A model generated the notes under the pieces. That model saw only the letters and a program-made list of their open reading frames with translations, was not told where the DNA came from and made no database searches. Positions 34,438 to 47,290 of a stretch of DNA of 64,000 bases are shown here, piece by piece (within the stretch, counting starts at the first letter, position 1; each line of letters begins with the position of its first letter). The position numbers and the translations under genes are program-made. Where the stretch lies: NCBI GenBank assembly GCA_027946555.1, contig JAPEVC010000109.1, forward strand, positions 1-64,000, given 5' to 3'. The stretch comes from Gnomoniopsis sp. IMI 355080 (lineage: Eukaryota; Ascomycota; Sordariomycetes; Diaporthales; Gnomoniaceae).

Positions 34438-35437
34438 ATGTACACATTAACAAGGTCTACTGCAATTGCGAGGGCAGTAAAGCCGCAGCTTTTGCCACGC
34501 AAGTCAGTCGCTGGATTGGCCAGCAAAGCTGCAGCACACGCATCGCTGCTTCGTAAACCAGTCGAAAACCGGAACGTCCTGGTAACCGGTTCCGCGAGAG
34601 GGATTGGGAAGGCTATAGCCTTGCGACTGGCCTCGGATGGCTACAACGTCTGCATCAACGACATCGAGGCCAATTCAAAGGCCTGTGATGATGTGGTAAA
34701 AGAAATCAAGGGAATGGGCCGGAAAGCGTGCTCTGCGGTTGCGGATGTCAGCAAGCGACGTGACGTCCAGGATATGATACAAAAAAGTGTCAAGGAATTG
34801 GGACCGCTGCACACCATGTAAGTACCCTCGACCGTTTGTCCAAAAAAAAAACCCATGCACGACTTGTAGACTAACAGGGACGAACAGGATAGCAAATGCC
34901 GGCATAGCACAGGTCAAAGCCCTACTAGATGTCACCGAAGAAGACTTTGACCGCATGCTGGCCGTGAACTTGACGGGAGTTCACAACTGCTACGCAGAAG
35001 CGGCCCGGCAGATGATCAGCCAAGGAACCTGCAAGCCCGACGCCCCGGGCAAGATTATCGGCGCAGCCTCGATCGTAGCCTTCAAGCCGACATCCCTGTT
35101 GGGGCACTACAGCGCGACGAAATGGGCGGTACGTGGCCTGACTCAGGTGTACGCTATGGAATTGGCCGAGCACCATATCACGGTCAACGCGTACGCCCCG
35201 GGTATTGTTGGTACGGCAATGTGGGAGAAGATTGACGAAGGTTTGATTGCGAAGAAGGGAGCAGCGAATCATAAAAAGGGGGACATGTTGAGAAAATATG
35301 TGGATGACTGGACACTGCTGAAGAGAGTGAGTGTACCAGAGGATGTAGCAAAGCTTGTAAGCTTCCAAGCGAGTAGTGACAGTGATTTCGTCACTGGCCA
35401 AACTCAGATCGTCGACGGAGGGATCGTGTTCACATGA
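34438..35437 (+). CDS. Short-chain dehydrogenase/reductase, acetoin/diacetyl reductase type
   Basis: Classical SDR, closest in pattern to diacetyl reductase/2,3-butanediol dehydrogenases, which reduce vicinal diketones or acetoin with NAD(P)H. Exons 34438-34817 and 34888-35437 give 309 residues. TGSARGIG is the cofactor loop, IANAGI the NAG motif, GAASIV carries the catalytic Ser, YSATKWAVRGLTQ the Tyr and Lys, and APGIVGTAMW is the typical post-catalytic segment. An N-terminal stretch of about 42 residues precedes the Rossmann fold; it is rich in Arg, Ser and Ala and lacks acidic residues, like a mitochondrial presequence. Bacterial and most fungal members lack this. Exact substrate is unproven. 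Confidence 0.92.
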
Positions 35438-36656
35438 CTCACGGAGCCCTTTGAGTTGTAGCTCGGATAGTAAAGATTTGTTTACGAGTGAGCTTACATT
35501 TGTACGTGTAATATAACGCATCAGGTTCTGAGGTATGCTTTTGGGATTTCGGATAATAATGATCTGTGCAGGTGGGGGGCTTGGTGCAGCCCCGGCAACA
35601 TCCGATTTACGGTACTGTATACTGGCTGACATGGTGTCAAGCACGTGTACACATCCGCATTAACAGGTCAAAGAAGATTCCAGAAAAAAGAGAAGGAATA
35701 ATTCGATTGCAAGAAATGCAAGTTCAAGCCAAGACGACTATAATGTTGTGCTAGTACGCCTTACCGGTTAAGGTGGGCCCGCCAAAACAAGTCGGCCGTG
35801 GTTAGCATTCAGACGTTTTTTTTTTCTTTTTTTCCAGAGCGGCCGGAGTGGATCGTTCGGCCTGCCTCTCGACTCTGTAGCCCCGTACCTGGTTACTCCT
35901 CCGGCGCGGCGTACGTGTGGACACTAGATACAGCGAAACTGAGACATTAACCGGACCTGGGGGTAGAGTCCGACATCAACTATGTATGTACCATATTACT
36001 ATTATGAGGGCAGCAGCGTTTGAAATATTCTGGTAGACGATCGACCATTCAGTTTACCCCATTCGAGGACCTTCCCCGAGTCATGGATATGGGATAAAAG
36101 CAAGTAAAGCGAGGGTGAACACCGCGATTGTTTCGGATCGGTCATACTGGGGATCGGGAGGCACTCCAAAGTTACATCGCCCGCCGGCAGGTATGACTAC
36201 GACGTGTGTCAGGGCCCAATAACACCTCGTCTAATGCCGCACTGACAGGGCACCAGCGCTGTCACTGGGGGGGCGGAGAAAAATCCAGGGTCCAATATTT
36301 TAGCCTTTCTGGCATCGTCATAGGGCAAGAGAAATCCCAAGGTTGCGGATAGTCAGGCAGCATTGCCTTATTCAGCGCTGGAGGAATCCGGATATCTGGT
36401 TAAGCGATTCGCTTTTATTAAAGGTGAAGACCATGCGAACCCCCAAATTTCCATTGTTGATTCGTCATGCACCTTTTCCCACGTCATACTCTGAGCCTCC
36501 CTTTGTGACACCTTTTTGCTAGGCCTGGGAAGTATACGGACCCAAGCCCTTTGCATATAGGCTCGACACTTAGCTATGCCAGCGGCCCAGCGCATCAATC
36601 CTACCATCGACGCCGCCCTTTGAGGCCGAGTCCGCACCCCCTGAACATCTCCGCGG
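35438..36656. other. 1.2 kb intergenic region
   Basis: Contains a T-rich tract at about 35815-35835. No supported gene. Confidence 0.5.
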
Positions 36657-37822
36657 ATGTCACATTTCAGGGACCGCCTTGCCGCTACGGCGCAACCGCA
36701 GACCGGCTCACCCTTTTTCGAAAGGCTGCCCTCCGAGATCCGACAAAAGATATATCAAGAACTGTGGGATTTGTACGATACTAGGTGGCATGTGCACACC
36801 CTCGGCGTCCCTGGCCCACTAGGGCCGGTCTTCCCTTGTATCACGACCCCGGAAGAGGAGGATATACGGTGGAACAAGTTCCAGACCTCTTTGAGCGAAG
36901 ATCTCGGCATATGGGAGTCTCGATTACGCTCGCCATGGAATGCGCACTGGAAGTGTGCAGAAGCAGCATCAACGAAGCTTTCCAGGCTACAGAAGAGAAG
37001 GGCCACGCCGGCTGACCCCGTCAAATTCCGGCCTTTGTTGCTCAGTAGTCCCCTCCTGGTCTGCAGGCGAATGTAGGTGTCAACTCTCGTCAAGGGGCAG
37101 TTGTGTTCAACCACCTAACAGTTGTTTAGGTATATCGAGAACATCGTGGCGCTTGAAAACGTCTTCACATATTGTTTAACAGATACCATTGTAGCAAGGA
37201 ATTTCTTGACGGAGTACTCTACCACGAGAAACATCCGAAACCTCGACATCAGTCTTCGAATAAAACCAGTAATCACAGAACTCTATTTCCCGGGACCAGA
37301 CGGGGAACCACAGCCCCATATTGGGGGTATCACTATCACGTCGAAGAATAATCCTTGGGAAGACCTCTGCCGCCAGCTAGCATCGTTGCCCAACCTCCAC
37401 ACCGTTCACATCCGGCTCGATTCCGAAGATCTACGTCCGTGGCACAAGCGAGTGAACGAGAGCAAATTTTTCGAGCAATTACTTCAGGTCAAGGCACGTA
37501 GATTTGTCCTGGATCTGCCTGAGATACCAGACCAACCTGAGCTTCAGGCCCTGCCGGGTTGTTATCTTGAGGTCGGCGTCTTGAAAGACATGGCATACGA
37601 AGTGAAGAGAAGCCAAAGACCAAACAACTGGCAGCTGCATTTGTCCAGGGTCAGTGGTCCTCCTGCATCATACCCTCGACGCCACTGACGGCTCGACTTT
37701 GATGCTTACTTTTGCGAGACACGCCTCACTGACATCTTGCATTGCAGATATCGCACGTCCTTCCCGAAAATTGGAGTCACACATTATGGAATCAGGTGCG
37801 GGAAAAGATACACGCGGTGTAA
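36657..37822 (+). CDS. DUF7730-like fungal protein
   Basis: Exons 36657-37072, 37130-37649 and 37748-37822 give 336 residues. The N-terminal SPFFERLPSEIRQKIYQELWD matches the F-box-like LPxEIRxxIY entry motif of a large family of Pezizomycotina proteins (DUF7730 type); LLLSSPLLVCRRMYIENIVALE follows across intron 1. The final short exon (ISHVLPENWSHTLWNQV...) makes a natural C terminus; without that splice the frame runs into a low-complexity end at 37688. These proteins are common, lineage-variable and of unknown function. No partner gene here. Confidence 0.82.
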
Positions 37823-38856
37823 CGACCCAAATTGATCTGCTCACGCTGCGCAGATCCGGAGACCGCCGCCGCGCGGGACGATGGAAATTTGTTCTAGAAT
37901 GAGATCATGATACTGTACAACTCCACTGTCTCGGCAAAAAAAAGGCTTGAGACATTTCAGCTCGAGCAGGCAGGCAGGTGGAGTCATAATACTTCGATCT
38001 ACATTCCGATTGTTTACATGCATGATACGCCACTAGGTACGGACCTCGTTGGCCAATTTCAAAGTCAATTGAGAATCACCTCAAAAGTCGAGTAGGACTA
38101 CTCCCTCTGTATTAGGTCTACCACTATGCTCCACGCAAGAGACATGAAGCGGCGACTCTTTCCCTTTCACACTAAAGCCCATGCCACAGCGTCTGCACTC
38201 TATTGACACCACCCTACCTTCGAACTCGACATGCTAAAATCTTAATGGGCAGATAGCAGATGAGAAATAACCACGAGGCCCCTATCCGAGCAACTATATA
38301 GCTGCAGACGCCGCCCCTTGTCCGGGTCAGCCTCAACCCTCATTCGCCAACCTGACGGTTCTTATGGCCTTTCACAAAGGCTGGAAGTCAGCCATCCTCT
38401 TGTGTACAGGAATTAAATCCTCTCTATCTTAGATACTGGGGAATATGTTTTAGGCTGAGCGACGCAGAACTCTCGGCGGCATATGCCAAGTTGTTACAAC
38501 TGCATGGCAAGTCTGTTCTCACCAGCTTGCCCTGGGCAGCTCTGAATCAGTAGCCCTTTCCTCCTGAGCCTTTGCCTTGCCAATCATCATTACTCCCATC
38601 TTATCAGGTTATTCAACAAGTTTTGAAACAGGTCAATTGCCTTTTACAACTCACTATTGGGCCCACGCTTGGCTCTGCGCCATGGAATAGTTCCCCAGGT
38701 TGTAATGTACCTACTAAAGACGACTTGTCCAATATGGCATCCAAAACACCTTGTAAAGTATCAAGATATTATAGATTGAAATAAAAGTCTTACAGAGAAC
38801 GGAATCGCCTCCAAGTAGAGGCGTGACTCCCAGCCAATACATAGATATCCTGCTAT
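37823..38856. other. 1 kb intergenic region
   Basis: Between the converging DUF7730-like and SulP genes. No supported gene. Confidence 0.5.
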
Positions 38857-41372
38857 CTAGGAAAGATATTTCTGGTCCTTGAGTTCCATGGCCATTCCAA
38901 CTATATCTTCAAATGTCCCATTCATGGCAATATCCTGGCTGACATATCGCAAAGCCTCAGGGAGGCTATCAAACATGAAATCCCTCATCGTAATATCGTC
39001 GTTCTCGAAGTCCACCCGAGGCCCAAAGGGATCCACAATATGCCACTTCGCCCTCTCGAATCTTCTCTTGAGATGTTTATTGAGACCCACAAAGCGAATC
39101 TCCAATGTCTCTCCCGCCCAGTCGCGCAACTGTTTCTTCAGGAGCTCCAAACTCATGAGAGCTGAGCTGTCCATGAAGGTTGTGGAGCTCATATCGAGAA
39201 TGACCATGCGAAGACGCGGTCGAAAGACGAGAGAAGACGAGTCTTCAGCTCCATTTCGCCTCCGGACATGACTGATGTAACTATCGACGTGGAAATTCCA
39301 TGGTTTTTCGGCGTCGTCGGGAGCCTCCACGGCTTTGCCAGAGTTGTTCAGATATGCGGTGTCCATGATCCGGCGTCGCAATCTGTCCGCATTGGTGAAG
39401 ATGATGTCTCCATCTGGCTTCATAATCAAAGTGCTTGACGGAACTTTGTCTCCCTCCATCCAAGAGCCCTCGTATTTGTTGCTGTAGAGCATCTCCAGAT
39501 CCTCACTTGTGATGATCTTTGGGGCTTTGAACATGATTCTGAACAAGGTGTAAATGACCATGAATCCCACACCCAAGGCCACTCCACCAACGGCGTTGAA
39601 TGGTGACGGGGTAGGAATAGCAATGTTCATTGCTAGGAAGAAAGCGAGGAAGTCTGCGAAAGAAAGCTTAAAGTATGTGTTCATGAGAGTTTGAGGAGGC
39701 TGTTGGTCGACAACGGCAACAAGAGTAATCACTGCTAATACTGCCTGTGGAAGGAAGCGGAGATCCTCACTCAAAGGCAACATGACAACAAGCACTGTTG
39801 CGGAGGTAAATATTTGGCTGAGGGGGCTTTTGGCGCCTGTAAAAGCGAGGATCGAGGACCTCGTCATGTCTCCCCCACCGACCGGTGCACCGCCGAAGAA
39901 GGAATTCGCGAGATTGATCAAACCCAAGGAGACCATTTCTTGGGATTTCGAGATTGAGTATCCGTGTTGGTGGGCGAAGAATCTCGCGACAACAATGTGC
40001 TCAATGTTAATGACAATAAAGACCAAGAAACTGGGCAAAAACAGGCTGGTTGCCAGTTTAAGCACCGGTGATTGGGCCTCAGGAATCGGTGTATTGAATT
40101 CCGGGAAAGCTGGCCAGAATGGTAGTTTGACAAACGCTGGCGGAGCTCCTATTCCAGGAGCAGCAGCAGCAGCAGCAGCAGGGACGGCGCTCGATGGTGC
40201 CGTAGCACCGACCTCCTGTCGTCGGATTAATCTCGTGGCGGGTCCTTGAAGCATCGGGTTGATCATCACCACACCACTTGTAGAGTTTCCGAGTGCTGCT
40301 TGCGCGGCGGCAGGAAGCGTTGTCGGAGCACCCCCAGCAGCCGCCGCCCCGGGAGGCAAAGGGGGAACAAACGGGGCAACTTGTTGTGTCAAGGGCAAGT
40401 CTCGTAGGAAGATACTGCTGACCGCTGCGAACGCGACGATCGCGATCAAGCTGCCTACCGCCGGTCCATAGCGAGCGAGCATTCCCCTTGTGGATCTCTC
40501 TTTTCCGAATTTGTTCTTGAGGAAAGAAAGAACGCCGAGGAAGACGATCGCGCTGGCACTGATGGCGATGGTCTGACCGCTGACATTTTTGAGGTTTGAG
40601 ATCACGGCCGGAAGCACGGCCACAAATACGTTGGGTATGCCGACAAGACCAAGTAGGAGAGGAAGTTGAAGCGTGGTAACGATGATTGCCAGGGCCGTAA
40701 CGACCGCTATGCTCAGAAAAACCGGAATGAGATCGAATAGGAATCCGAGACCCAAGAGACCAAAGATCAGGAACCAGATACTGACAGCCAGTGTCAGGGC
40801 CGGGAGAACAATCTGCGAAGGTAATTTGGAGGCTGCACTAATCGCTCCGACAAGTTGCAACGAAAGCAATACGGAAGTGGATGTAGGTCCAACGCTTATG
40901 TCTAGATGCGTTGTCAGGATGTCAGCATTCAAGCATATACGTGACAGGAGATGGTGATAGTTGCACAACGGGTTATGAGTATCATGGTATGTGGACGCAA
41001 GAAAATGTGCTCATAACAGTGGGGACTCTTACTCTTGGATGTCCCTGTGATGGTGTAGATGAACCCAGGAAGCCAGCTAGCCAAAAGTGTCTGTTGCACC
41101 GAGATGCCTCCTGGAATCGGCACAGCGTTATTGACAGCCTGTAGTGCCAGCACGATTCCCACTGTGATGCCGGCCAAGGCGTCGAAGGGAAGCCATTTGA
41201 AGTTGTATATCGCAATCCAATCCACGAAAGGAACTTTGTTGTTCAAGTACCGGCCTGCGCCACGGGGTGCTGCTCTGAACCCGCGCTTCACCAGCCTTTT
41301 CGCCCGCACAATATTCCAGTCGGTTTTGAAAAACACCTTCACCCCATTGATCTTTGCCTTCACTTTATCCAT
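38857..41372 (-). CDS. SulP-family anion transporter with STAS domain
   Basis: SLC26/SulP carrier for sulfate, bicarbonate or a related anion, in the plasma or an internal membrane. Exons 41372-41033 and 40901-38857 give 794 residues. The first exon has the N-terminal cytosolic part and the entry helices (WLPFDALAGITVGIVLALQA, VPIPGGISVQQ). The second has the transmembrane core with GTSK/N-ISVGPTS, LGLINLANSFFGGAPVGGGDMTRSS and about ten hydrophobic helices. The C-terminal STAS domain (about 600-780) contains LRMVILDMSSTTFMDSSALMSL. An unusual Pro/Ala/Gly-rich loop of about 85 residues (about 288-375), including an alanine run encoded by a CAG/CTG tract, interrupts the membrane domain. Substrate unknown. 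Upstream lies a 2.3 kb gap. Confidence 0.95.
40161..40181. repeat. Trinucleotide (CAG)7 tract inside the SulP gene
   Basis: Seven CAG units on the plus strand; read on the coding strand as CTG in the frame GCT/GCTG-type, giving a run of alanines in an extramembrane loop. Likely length-variable between strains. Confidence 0.85.
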
Positions 41373-43698
41373 CGCTGTTTTCGCAGGGGTTATTATCGGA
41401 GGGAAGTGAGCTACCAGAGCATCGTTAAAAGACAGACAAGAACAAAAATTCCCACAAGCACGCTCGTTAGCTTATCACGTTCAGACTGAACATGACGTGG
41501 GACAGTATATGTAAAAAGGAGGAAGCCAATCTTGGTTGGTTCCAAGATTTTCCCAAGATTTCATCTATAGTCTCAACACAGAGGTTTCGTCGCAAGTGTT
41601 CGAAATGGATCGCGGTCCCTGGGCCGCGTCCCCAAGCTCAGTCGTCCTAACCTCTCAGGGGCGCATGAAACACCTTTCAACACGGCAAGCCCCTACCCTA
41701 AGACCAATTGTCTAGAGTCCAACCATGCACCCATGTCGACTTTCTGGTACCGAAAACCGTAGGCACAACGTTGATTCGTTGAAGGTTCTCCTTCTCGAAT
41801 AAAAGTGAAGCCATAACGGGCATAGCTTTATGAAGAGAGTGGGATTCTCGAGCGTAGGGCAATGCTTTACGGCCGCCTCGTGCGAGTTGCGACGAAGGCT
41901 GGACCATGGCGCAGTGGGCGCGCGATGGTCCCCAGCGCTCACATAGTTCATTTGTCGAGCCTGGGCGGTATCACCAGGCGAGAAACGCATAACTGTCAAT
42001 TGAGGAGAGGCAGCTTCGAAAGCCGTTCCTCAAGCCTTGTGGGGTTGGATCGGGACCTCTGCCGCACCCAGACTGGTATGAGACGGCAATTTGATTGGCT
42101 GCATCTTCGAAATCAGTATTCTCTCTCGAGTCATTGGGTATTAATAGTAGCCATGTCCCAGCAATTGTCAGTCCGCAGCGTGTTCAAATACGAGAATACG
42201 CGTATAGAATCGGTTTCATTGCGACTGGACCTAAGGTCTGATATCTGAAGATGCATCTGAAAACGCAGTATGTTGCTCTGGAACCTTGCCGTTGTTAACT
42301 TTGAGATCTGGAGATCTCCCATCATTCCCCGGTTGCCCGCATTGATTCGCAATAAGAGCTTCGATAACCCAAGGGCATCGTACTCGGCTTTACCGGTCCG
42401 TACTATTGGACGACATCGTGGGTGAGTGGGAACTCCCGAGGCCCACGTGCCCTGTGAAACAGCTCCCTTCAGATGTATAACAATGGTCTTCAATATGCAT
42501 AAGAGGCAAAGAGCGCCAAATTGCTGGATGACGTATAATCTCACTGGTAGGCAGGAATCCAAGAGTTACCGTGTTCTACTTTCCAGCACTCAGGTATTCA
42601 CCAGGCAGGAAGTTTTGCATCTGTGTTCCAAAGGGTCTTAGGTCGATGGCTCGGGTTTCCCGGATACAAACAAATGTGCTCAACCAGAGTCGCTGATTGA
42701 GGTTCTCCTCTTCCGATTGCTTCACACGAAGCACAATGCTCAAGAAATTCCATCATAACCTTGGATGAGTATCTTCGGACACTTTTCGGCTCGTCTCGTT
42801 TCTGCCTCTGCTGGGTAATCTCGCCCAAGGCTTGAAGGGATGCTGTCTTCGAAGAATGCCACGTTCTGCTCCAGATAAATGCCCAGGAGGCCCGAGGGAA
42901 CCCCCCGGAACAGGGGACCATTCATCTTTCAATTACAAAGACGTGGAGGGGTGACCAGGTGTTGTCGCAGTTCGACGCTAACCTCTTAAGTCGTGGGAGG
43001 ACCGGACGAATAAAAGAACCATAACTTGTTTATTTGCGCACTTGGCAGCGAGGGTTTGTTATTAGCGACCAGCATGAGACTCCAAGAAAGTATACAATCA
43101 TTAATCGGTCTCTACCATGTAACACAATCGGACCGCTGCCTGGGTAAGGGTTGTGGTATAAGTGACGCGCTGCAGGTGTAGTAAATGATGGATGGCCCTT
43201 ATGAATTGGGTGTAGAAGCAGGACGTAGGAGCAGGAAAGGAGTTCGCTTTTTTTCTTTTCTCGTCTTTTTTTTATCTCATATAACCACACAATGTCACAG
43301 ACATAATCACAACTTACAACTGAGCGTACTCCATCTGTCTTGCCCACTCCTGATCGGCTTTCGGCTCGTTGAACTTCAGTCGGGCTAGGAGAGAAGATGA
43401 CTGTCGGATTTGCCAACAACCTAGCTTCTGACAGGCGTTGTCATTGGTAGAGCAATTATCACGGCACCTCACTCGGCTTATTAACAGAAACAAGAGAGAT
43501 CTCGCAAGAACGTGACTGTGCATTCATTCATTCAATAATTCCAGACTACATCTCTCCTCTCCTTAGCATCTGTCCTTTGAAGCCCTCTCGCACGTATTCG
43601 CATAACCATTGTTTCCTTTCGGAAATTCCCAGACATCGTGTCAACCTCCACTGAGCCTCATTGATCCCTTCGACGGTCCTCAGCCTTTTTTGAAAAGC
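41373..43698. other. 2.3 kb gene-poor region
   Basis: Promoter of the SulP gene at the left, then sequence with only short, characterless ORFs on both strands. I find no RNA gene or transposon remnant that I can support. Confidence 0.5.
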
Positions 43699-44509
43699 TC
43701 AAGAAATTGTGGGCAGACCCAGGGATTGGTAGAAACTGTTCGTAATGGCCTTGAGTCCAACCAGAGCAGCCGCAAGTCCAGTCACAGTGACACCACCGCT
43801 GACTTCCACTGCGGCCTGGATGAAAATGATAAGAGGATTGAGGAACGGTTGAAGAAGATTCTCCAAAGCAGTGACCTCGGCCTGGTATGTAGCCTGCACA
43901 TAAGCTTGTAGGCTGGCCGTGGCGACAATGGTGGCATTCAGACTCTGGATGATGGTAATTGTAGTTTGGACATCCTGTTGCAGGAGACTGATTTCCGACT
44001 GGGTAAGATTCGCAGCAGCAGCAGCGACGCCACCAGCAGCGTTGACCGTGTTTGCGGTAATTTGAATGGCTGTGCTGTTGACTCCGTTGACAATAGCGGC
44101 CAAGTTGGCGTTGATGTAAGCTGCAGCCTGGATGATAACTGCGGCGTTGACGGAGTCTTTAATAGTAGCAACACCAGATTCTAAGTTATGACAGCCGTTT
44201 TGTCAGTCGTCAAGGATTGCAACGACCAAAGACCAAAAGCCTCCAGAAATTCGAGCAAAGTGGGTGGGAGGGTACAGGTAAACAAAAGGGGCGGGCACAT
44301 TGTGAACTCATGAATATACGAGCGGAAAAGACAAGAGTAGACTTACGGATAGAGTTTGCATTTGTTACAACCGTCGGAATAAGAGTATTGAGAGAGCCAT
44401 CGACGAAGCCGACAACCGTGTTGCTTTGACGAGGCTCTAATTTCGGAGCCGGAGCCGCCACTGCCACGGAGGCAAGGCATAGGCCAATTGCTGCGCTGAA
44501 GAACTTCAT
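43699..44509 (-). CDS. Small secreted amphipathic-helical protein (HsbA-like?)
   Basis: Exons 44509-44347 and 44180-43699 give 214 residues. A signal peptide (MKFFSAAIGLCLASVAVA) is followed by APAPKLEPRQ, a likely dibasic-type or Arg processing site. The mature protein is Ala/Val/Ile/Asn/Thr-rich, with few charges, no cysteines and heptad-like spacing. This suggests a helical bundle resembling hydrophobic-surface-binding (HsbA) or cell-wall galactomannoproteins, but I cannot confirm the family. The splice restores NSIQSGVATIKDSV across intron 1. A cell-surface or secreted role is inferred. Confidence 0.8.
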
Positions 44510-45441
44510 TGTGAGAGTCGTGTAAGTGGATTTGCAGTTGGTTCTGGCAGTGGAAAGAGTTCGAGTACAAAATGCTGAGTGATAGATAGATCAAGAAGAA
44601 TTTCCAGTAGAAAACGTGAGGTTGTGCGAATTACTTATATACTTTTTACCATCAAGTGAATAATTCATCTAGAAGCTCTGAAGATTTTTCATGGAATCTC
44701 AACGAGAGAGACGTCATTCTCGGAATGCGAATGATCGTTGACACGGCTGGCGAATCCTCCATGTACACATGTCCGATGAAGAAAAAGTCTCAATCTTCGA
44801 CTTCTTCCGACTTCTGGATCTCCAGGATTCGGAACATCCCCATCACGTTTTGGGTAAGGTTCCCAATCCCTTGAATGGATACGTCCAGCAGAGATCTACC
44901 ACGCCCGTGCCAGTGAAGAAGGGGGCATTGTTGTCTCTTGATGTCATTCGGCCCCCCCATGAAGCAATTTGGTCCAGTTGGTAGGGTAACAAAACGACTA
45001 GGCACGCGAAGTTCAATGGCGTGCTTGTGTTGGAAGCATCCTGGCTTTTCCAAGCCTCAAGCTGTGTTAAGCGATGTCTTATTAATATCCTCAGCCAACA
45101 ACGTTGAATGTCTCAAAGGCGGGACGGGCCCGCAGCATTGGCATGTAGACGAAAGAGGCCAGGCTGGCCGGGGCAGGCAGGATCTTGAGATATTTCTGAT
45201 CATCGGGACATGATCAGCACTGGTGTTCGTGGGGAATCCTTTTCATTAGTCACCCAGGCGGTGGGACTATCCGTATATCCTTCCCTTCAAACACTCAAAC
45301 GTCTTTCGCATGCCAGTATGGACATCATAATCATTGTGCTGATGTCTATGTCGCTACCGATCGATCTTGTATCTATCCGACCCTAATGTAGAGAACGTGG
45401 CATGCAAAATAGGCCAATCTAAAGCTCTTATCTGAGACTAC
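44510..45441. other. 0.9 kb intergenic region
   Basis: Promoter of the secreted protein and 3' flank of the P450. A TACCTACC motif lies near 45440. No supported gene. Confidence 0.5.
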
Positions 45442-47290
45442 CTACCACCCCTGGATAGGCTTGAAGCGCAAATACATACCTCCCTCGGGCTTCATCGTGA
45501 TCACACCCTGGACTCTCGGCTCCTCATCCGTATGCAGCTCGATTTCATACTTGCCAATGACACCAGCGACTGCGCATCGCAGCTCAGCCTTGGCAAAATC
45601 CCTGCCGATACATGCCCGAGGTCCATGGAGAAAAGTGAGCTCGCTAAAGTTCGACGTCGTGCCGCCTGACTTGTTGGGTCGTTGAGTTCCGTCCTCCAGC
45701 GTGTCGATCCACCGCTCTGGCACGATCATGTGGGGGTTCTCCCACCAATTGGGGTGCCGGTTGATCGCATACGGTACTAGCAGGAAGTCCGTACCCTTAG
45801 GTACGACATAATCGGCAACGGTTGTGTCTTGAATAGCTTCGCGAACAGTGGCTGGAACGGTGGGATAGAGACGCAGGGTCTCTTCGCATACGCCGTGAAG
45901 GTAGGGCATGCTCTCCATGAGTTCATGTGTTATTGACGCCTCGTGTGAGGGAATCCTCTCCTGGATTTCGGCGCGGAGCTTCTTTTGAATCTCGGGGTAT
46001 TTGGCACAAAGGTAGCAAGCCCATGTCAAGGCGCTGGCGGTGGTCTCATGCTGTGTAGAATTCGTCAACATGTACTCTCTTCTCAGCTGAGTCAGAAAGT
46101 AACAAGATTATGACTTACCCCCGCGGCGAGGAATGTCACCATCTGGTTAGAGACCTCCTCGTCTGTAAATTCACCAGTCTGGATGATTCTAGACAGAATA
46201 TCGTGCTCGGCCACATCACCTGTCTTCTTCAGGTCACTCTTTTTCTCGTTGATGATGTCACTGCATACGTTGCGAAGATAGCCACCGATATTATTCAGTG
46301 TGTCGTTCTCTGCGAGAGGCAAGCGACGGATGATCCACTCTGGAACCAAGAAGTGCAGACTCAGGAAGAAGAGTCGTCTGACCTCTGGTCGCAATAGCTC
46401 AATGAAAGCGTCTGCTATGGGGTTGTGTTCTGAAGTCAAGGACTTGAAATCACGGCCCATGGCCGTAGGACCAATAATATCGAGGGTCAAACGGCTAGGG
46501 TTGAAGGAGTCAGACAGATCCAGCTTGCAAATGAGTTTTTCATGGGAAAGACACATACCTGGACCACTCGCTGAGCTCAATGACACCAAACCCATCCTCT
46601 CCTGCATGCTTCAATACATCTTTTTCCAGCTCCTCGAGGAACAATTGCGTCTTCTCCCACATAAGAGTATAGAGTTCCCTTATCCTCCTCACGTGGAATG
46701 CGGGTGTCAATACCCTCTTCTGTCTCTTGTGCTCGGGGCCTTCTGCCATGATTAAACCCCAGCCAATCGCTCTAGCAAGGAATGCTCGGACTCCCCAAGG
46801 CTTTACAAAATCGTATGAATGCGTGTTTAGAATGTCACGTAGGGCATCAGGCCCTGCGACCAAAAATGGCGACAATCCCGCAGTCCCGGGCGTTCTGATA
46901 AGTTGAGCATCGGGTTTCGCTTCCATCCATTTTAGCGCAGTCTTTCCCCGCGGTGATTCATAGAGAATTTGTCCTCGATTTCGTTGCTGCGTAAGGTGTT
47001 GAATATTAGCAAGGCTGCTGGTTCCACCTTGATCATGTACTGTATGTGGGGCTTTTGCTTACCCCTTCGATCATTGGCACATTCCTTAGAGGATCTCGAA
47101 ACTTCGGGTAGAGTACCAATGTGTCGAGCAGGTTGATAAATACAGAGACGCCGATGGAACAGATGTATGGTCGATCTTGTACAGCCGCTGGTAGATTTGG
47201 CGGGTGAAATAAGGAGATGAGATAGCCTAGTATGGCCCCCAGGCCAAGTACCCGGAGCAGCCATAATTCAAACGCTCGAAGGGGATTCAT
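45442..47290 (-). CDS. Cytochrome P450, CYP4-like
   Basis: Exons 47290-47063, 46986-46559, 46494-46119 and 46050-45442 give 546 residues, ATG at 47290. The N terminus has one or two membrane segments (WLLRVLGLGAILGYLISLF). In order: EGPEHKRQKRVLTPAF (helix C), the I-helix AAGHETTAS split by intron 3, ETLR (ExxR), PERW, and haem loop FLHGPRACIG with the ligand Cys. All core motifs are intact. The pattern is that of CYP4-clan fungal P450s, which often oxidise fatty or hydrophobic chains. CCTCGG/CCGAGG hexamers at 47439, 47688 and 47825 lie upstream. Divergent from the CYP52-type P450 1.8 kb away; substrate unknown. Confidence 0.95.

Noticed and set aside
34098..34556. 152-codon frame overlapping the SDR start
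   Set aside because: Overlaps the SDR in another frame and shows no motif.
42598..42925. Overlapping minus-strand frames in the 2.3 kb gap
   Set aside because: Two competing frames, neither with features; not enough to call a gene or remnant.
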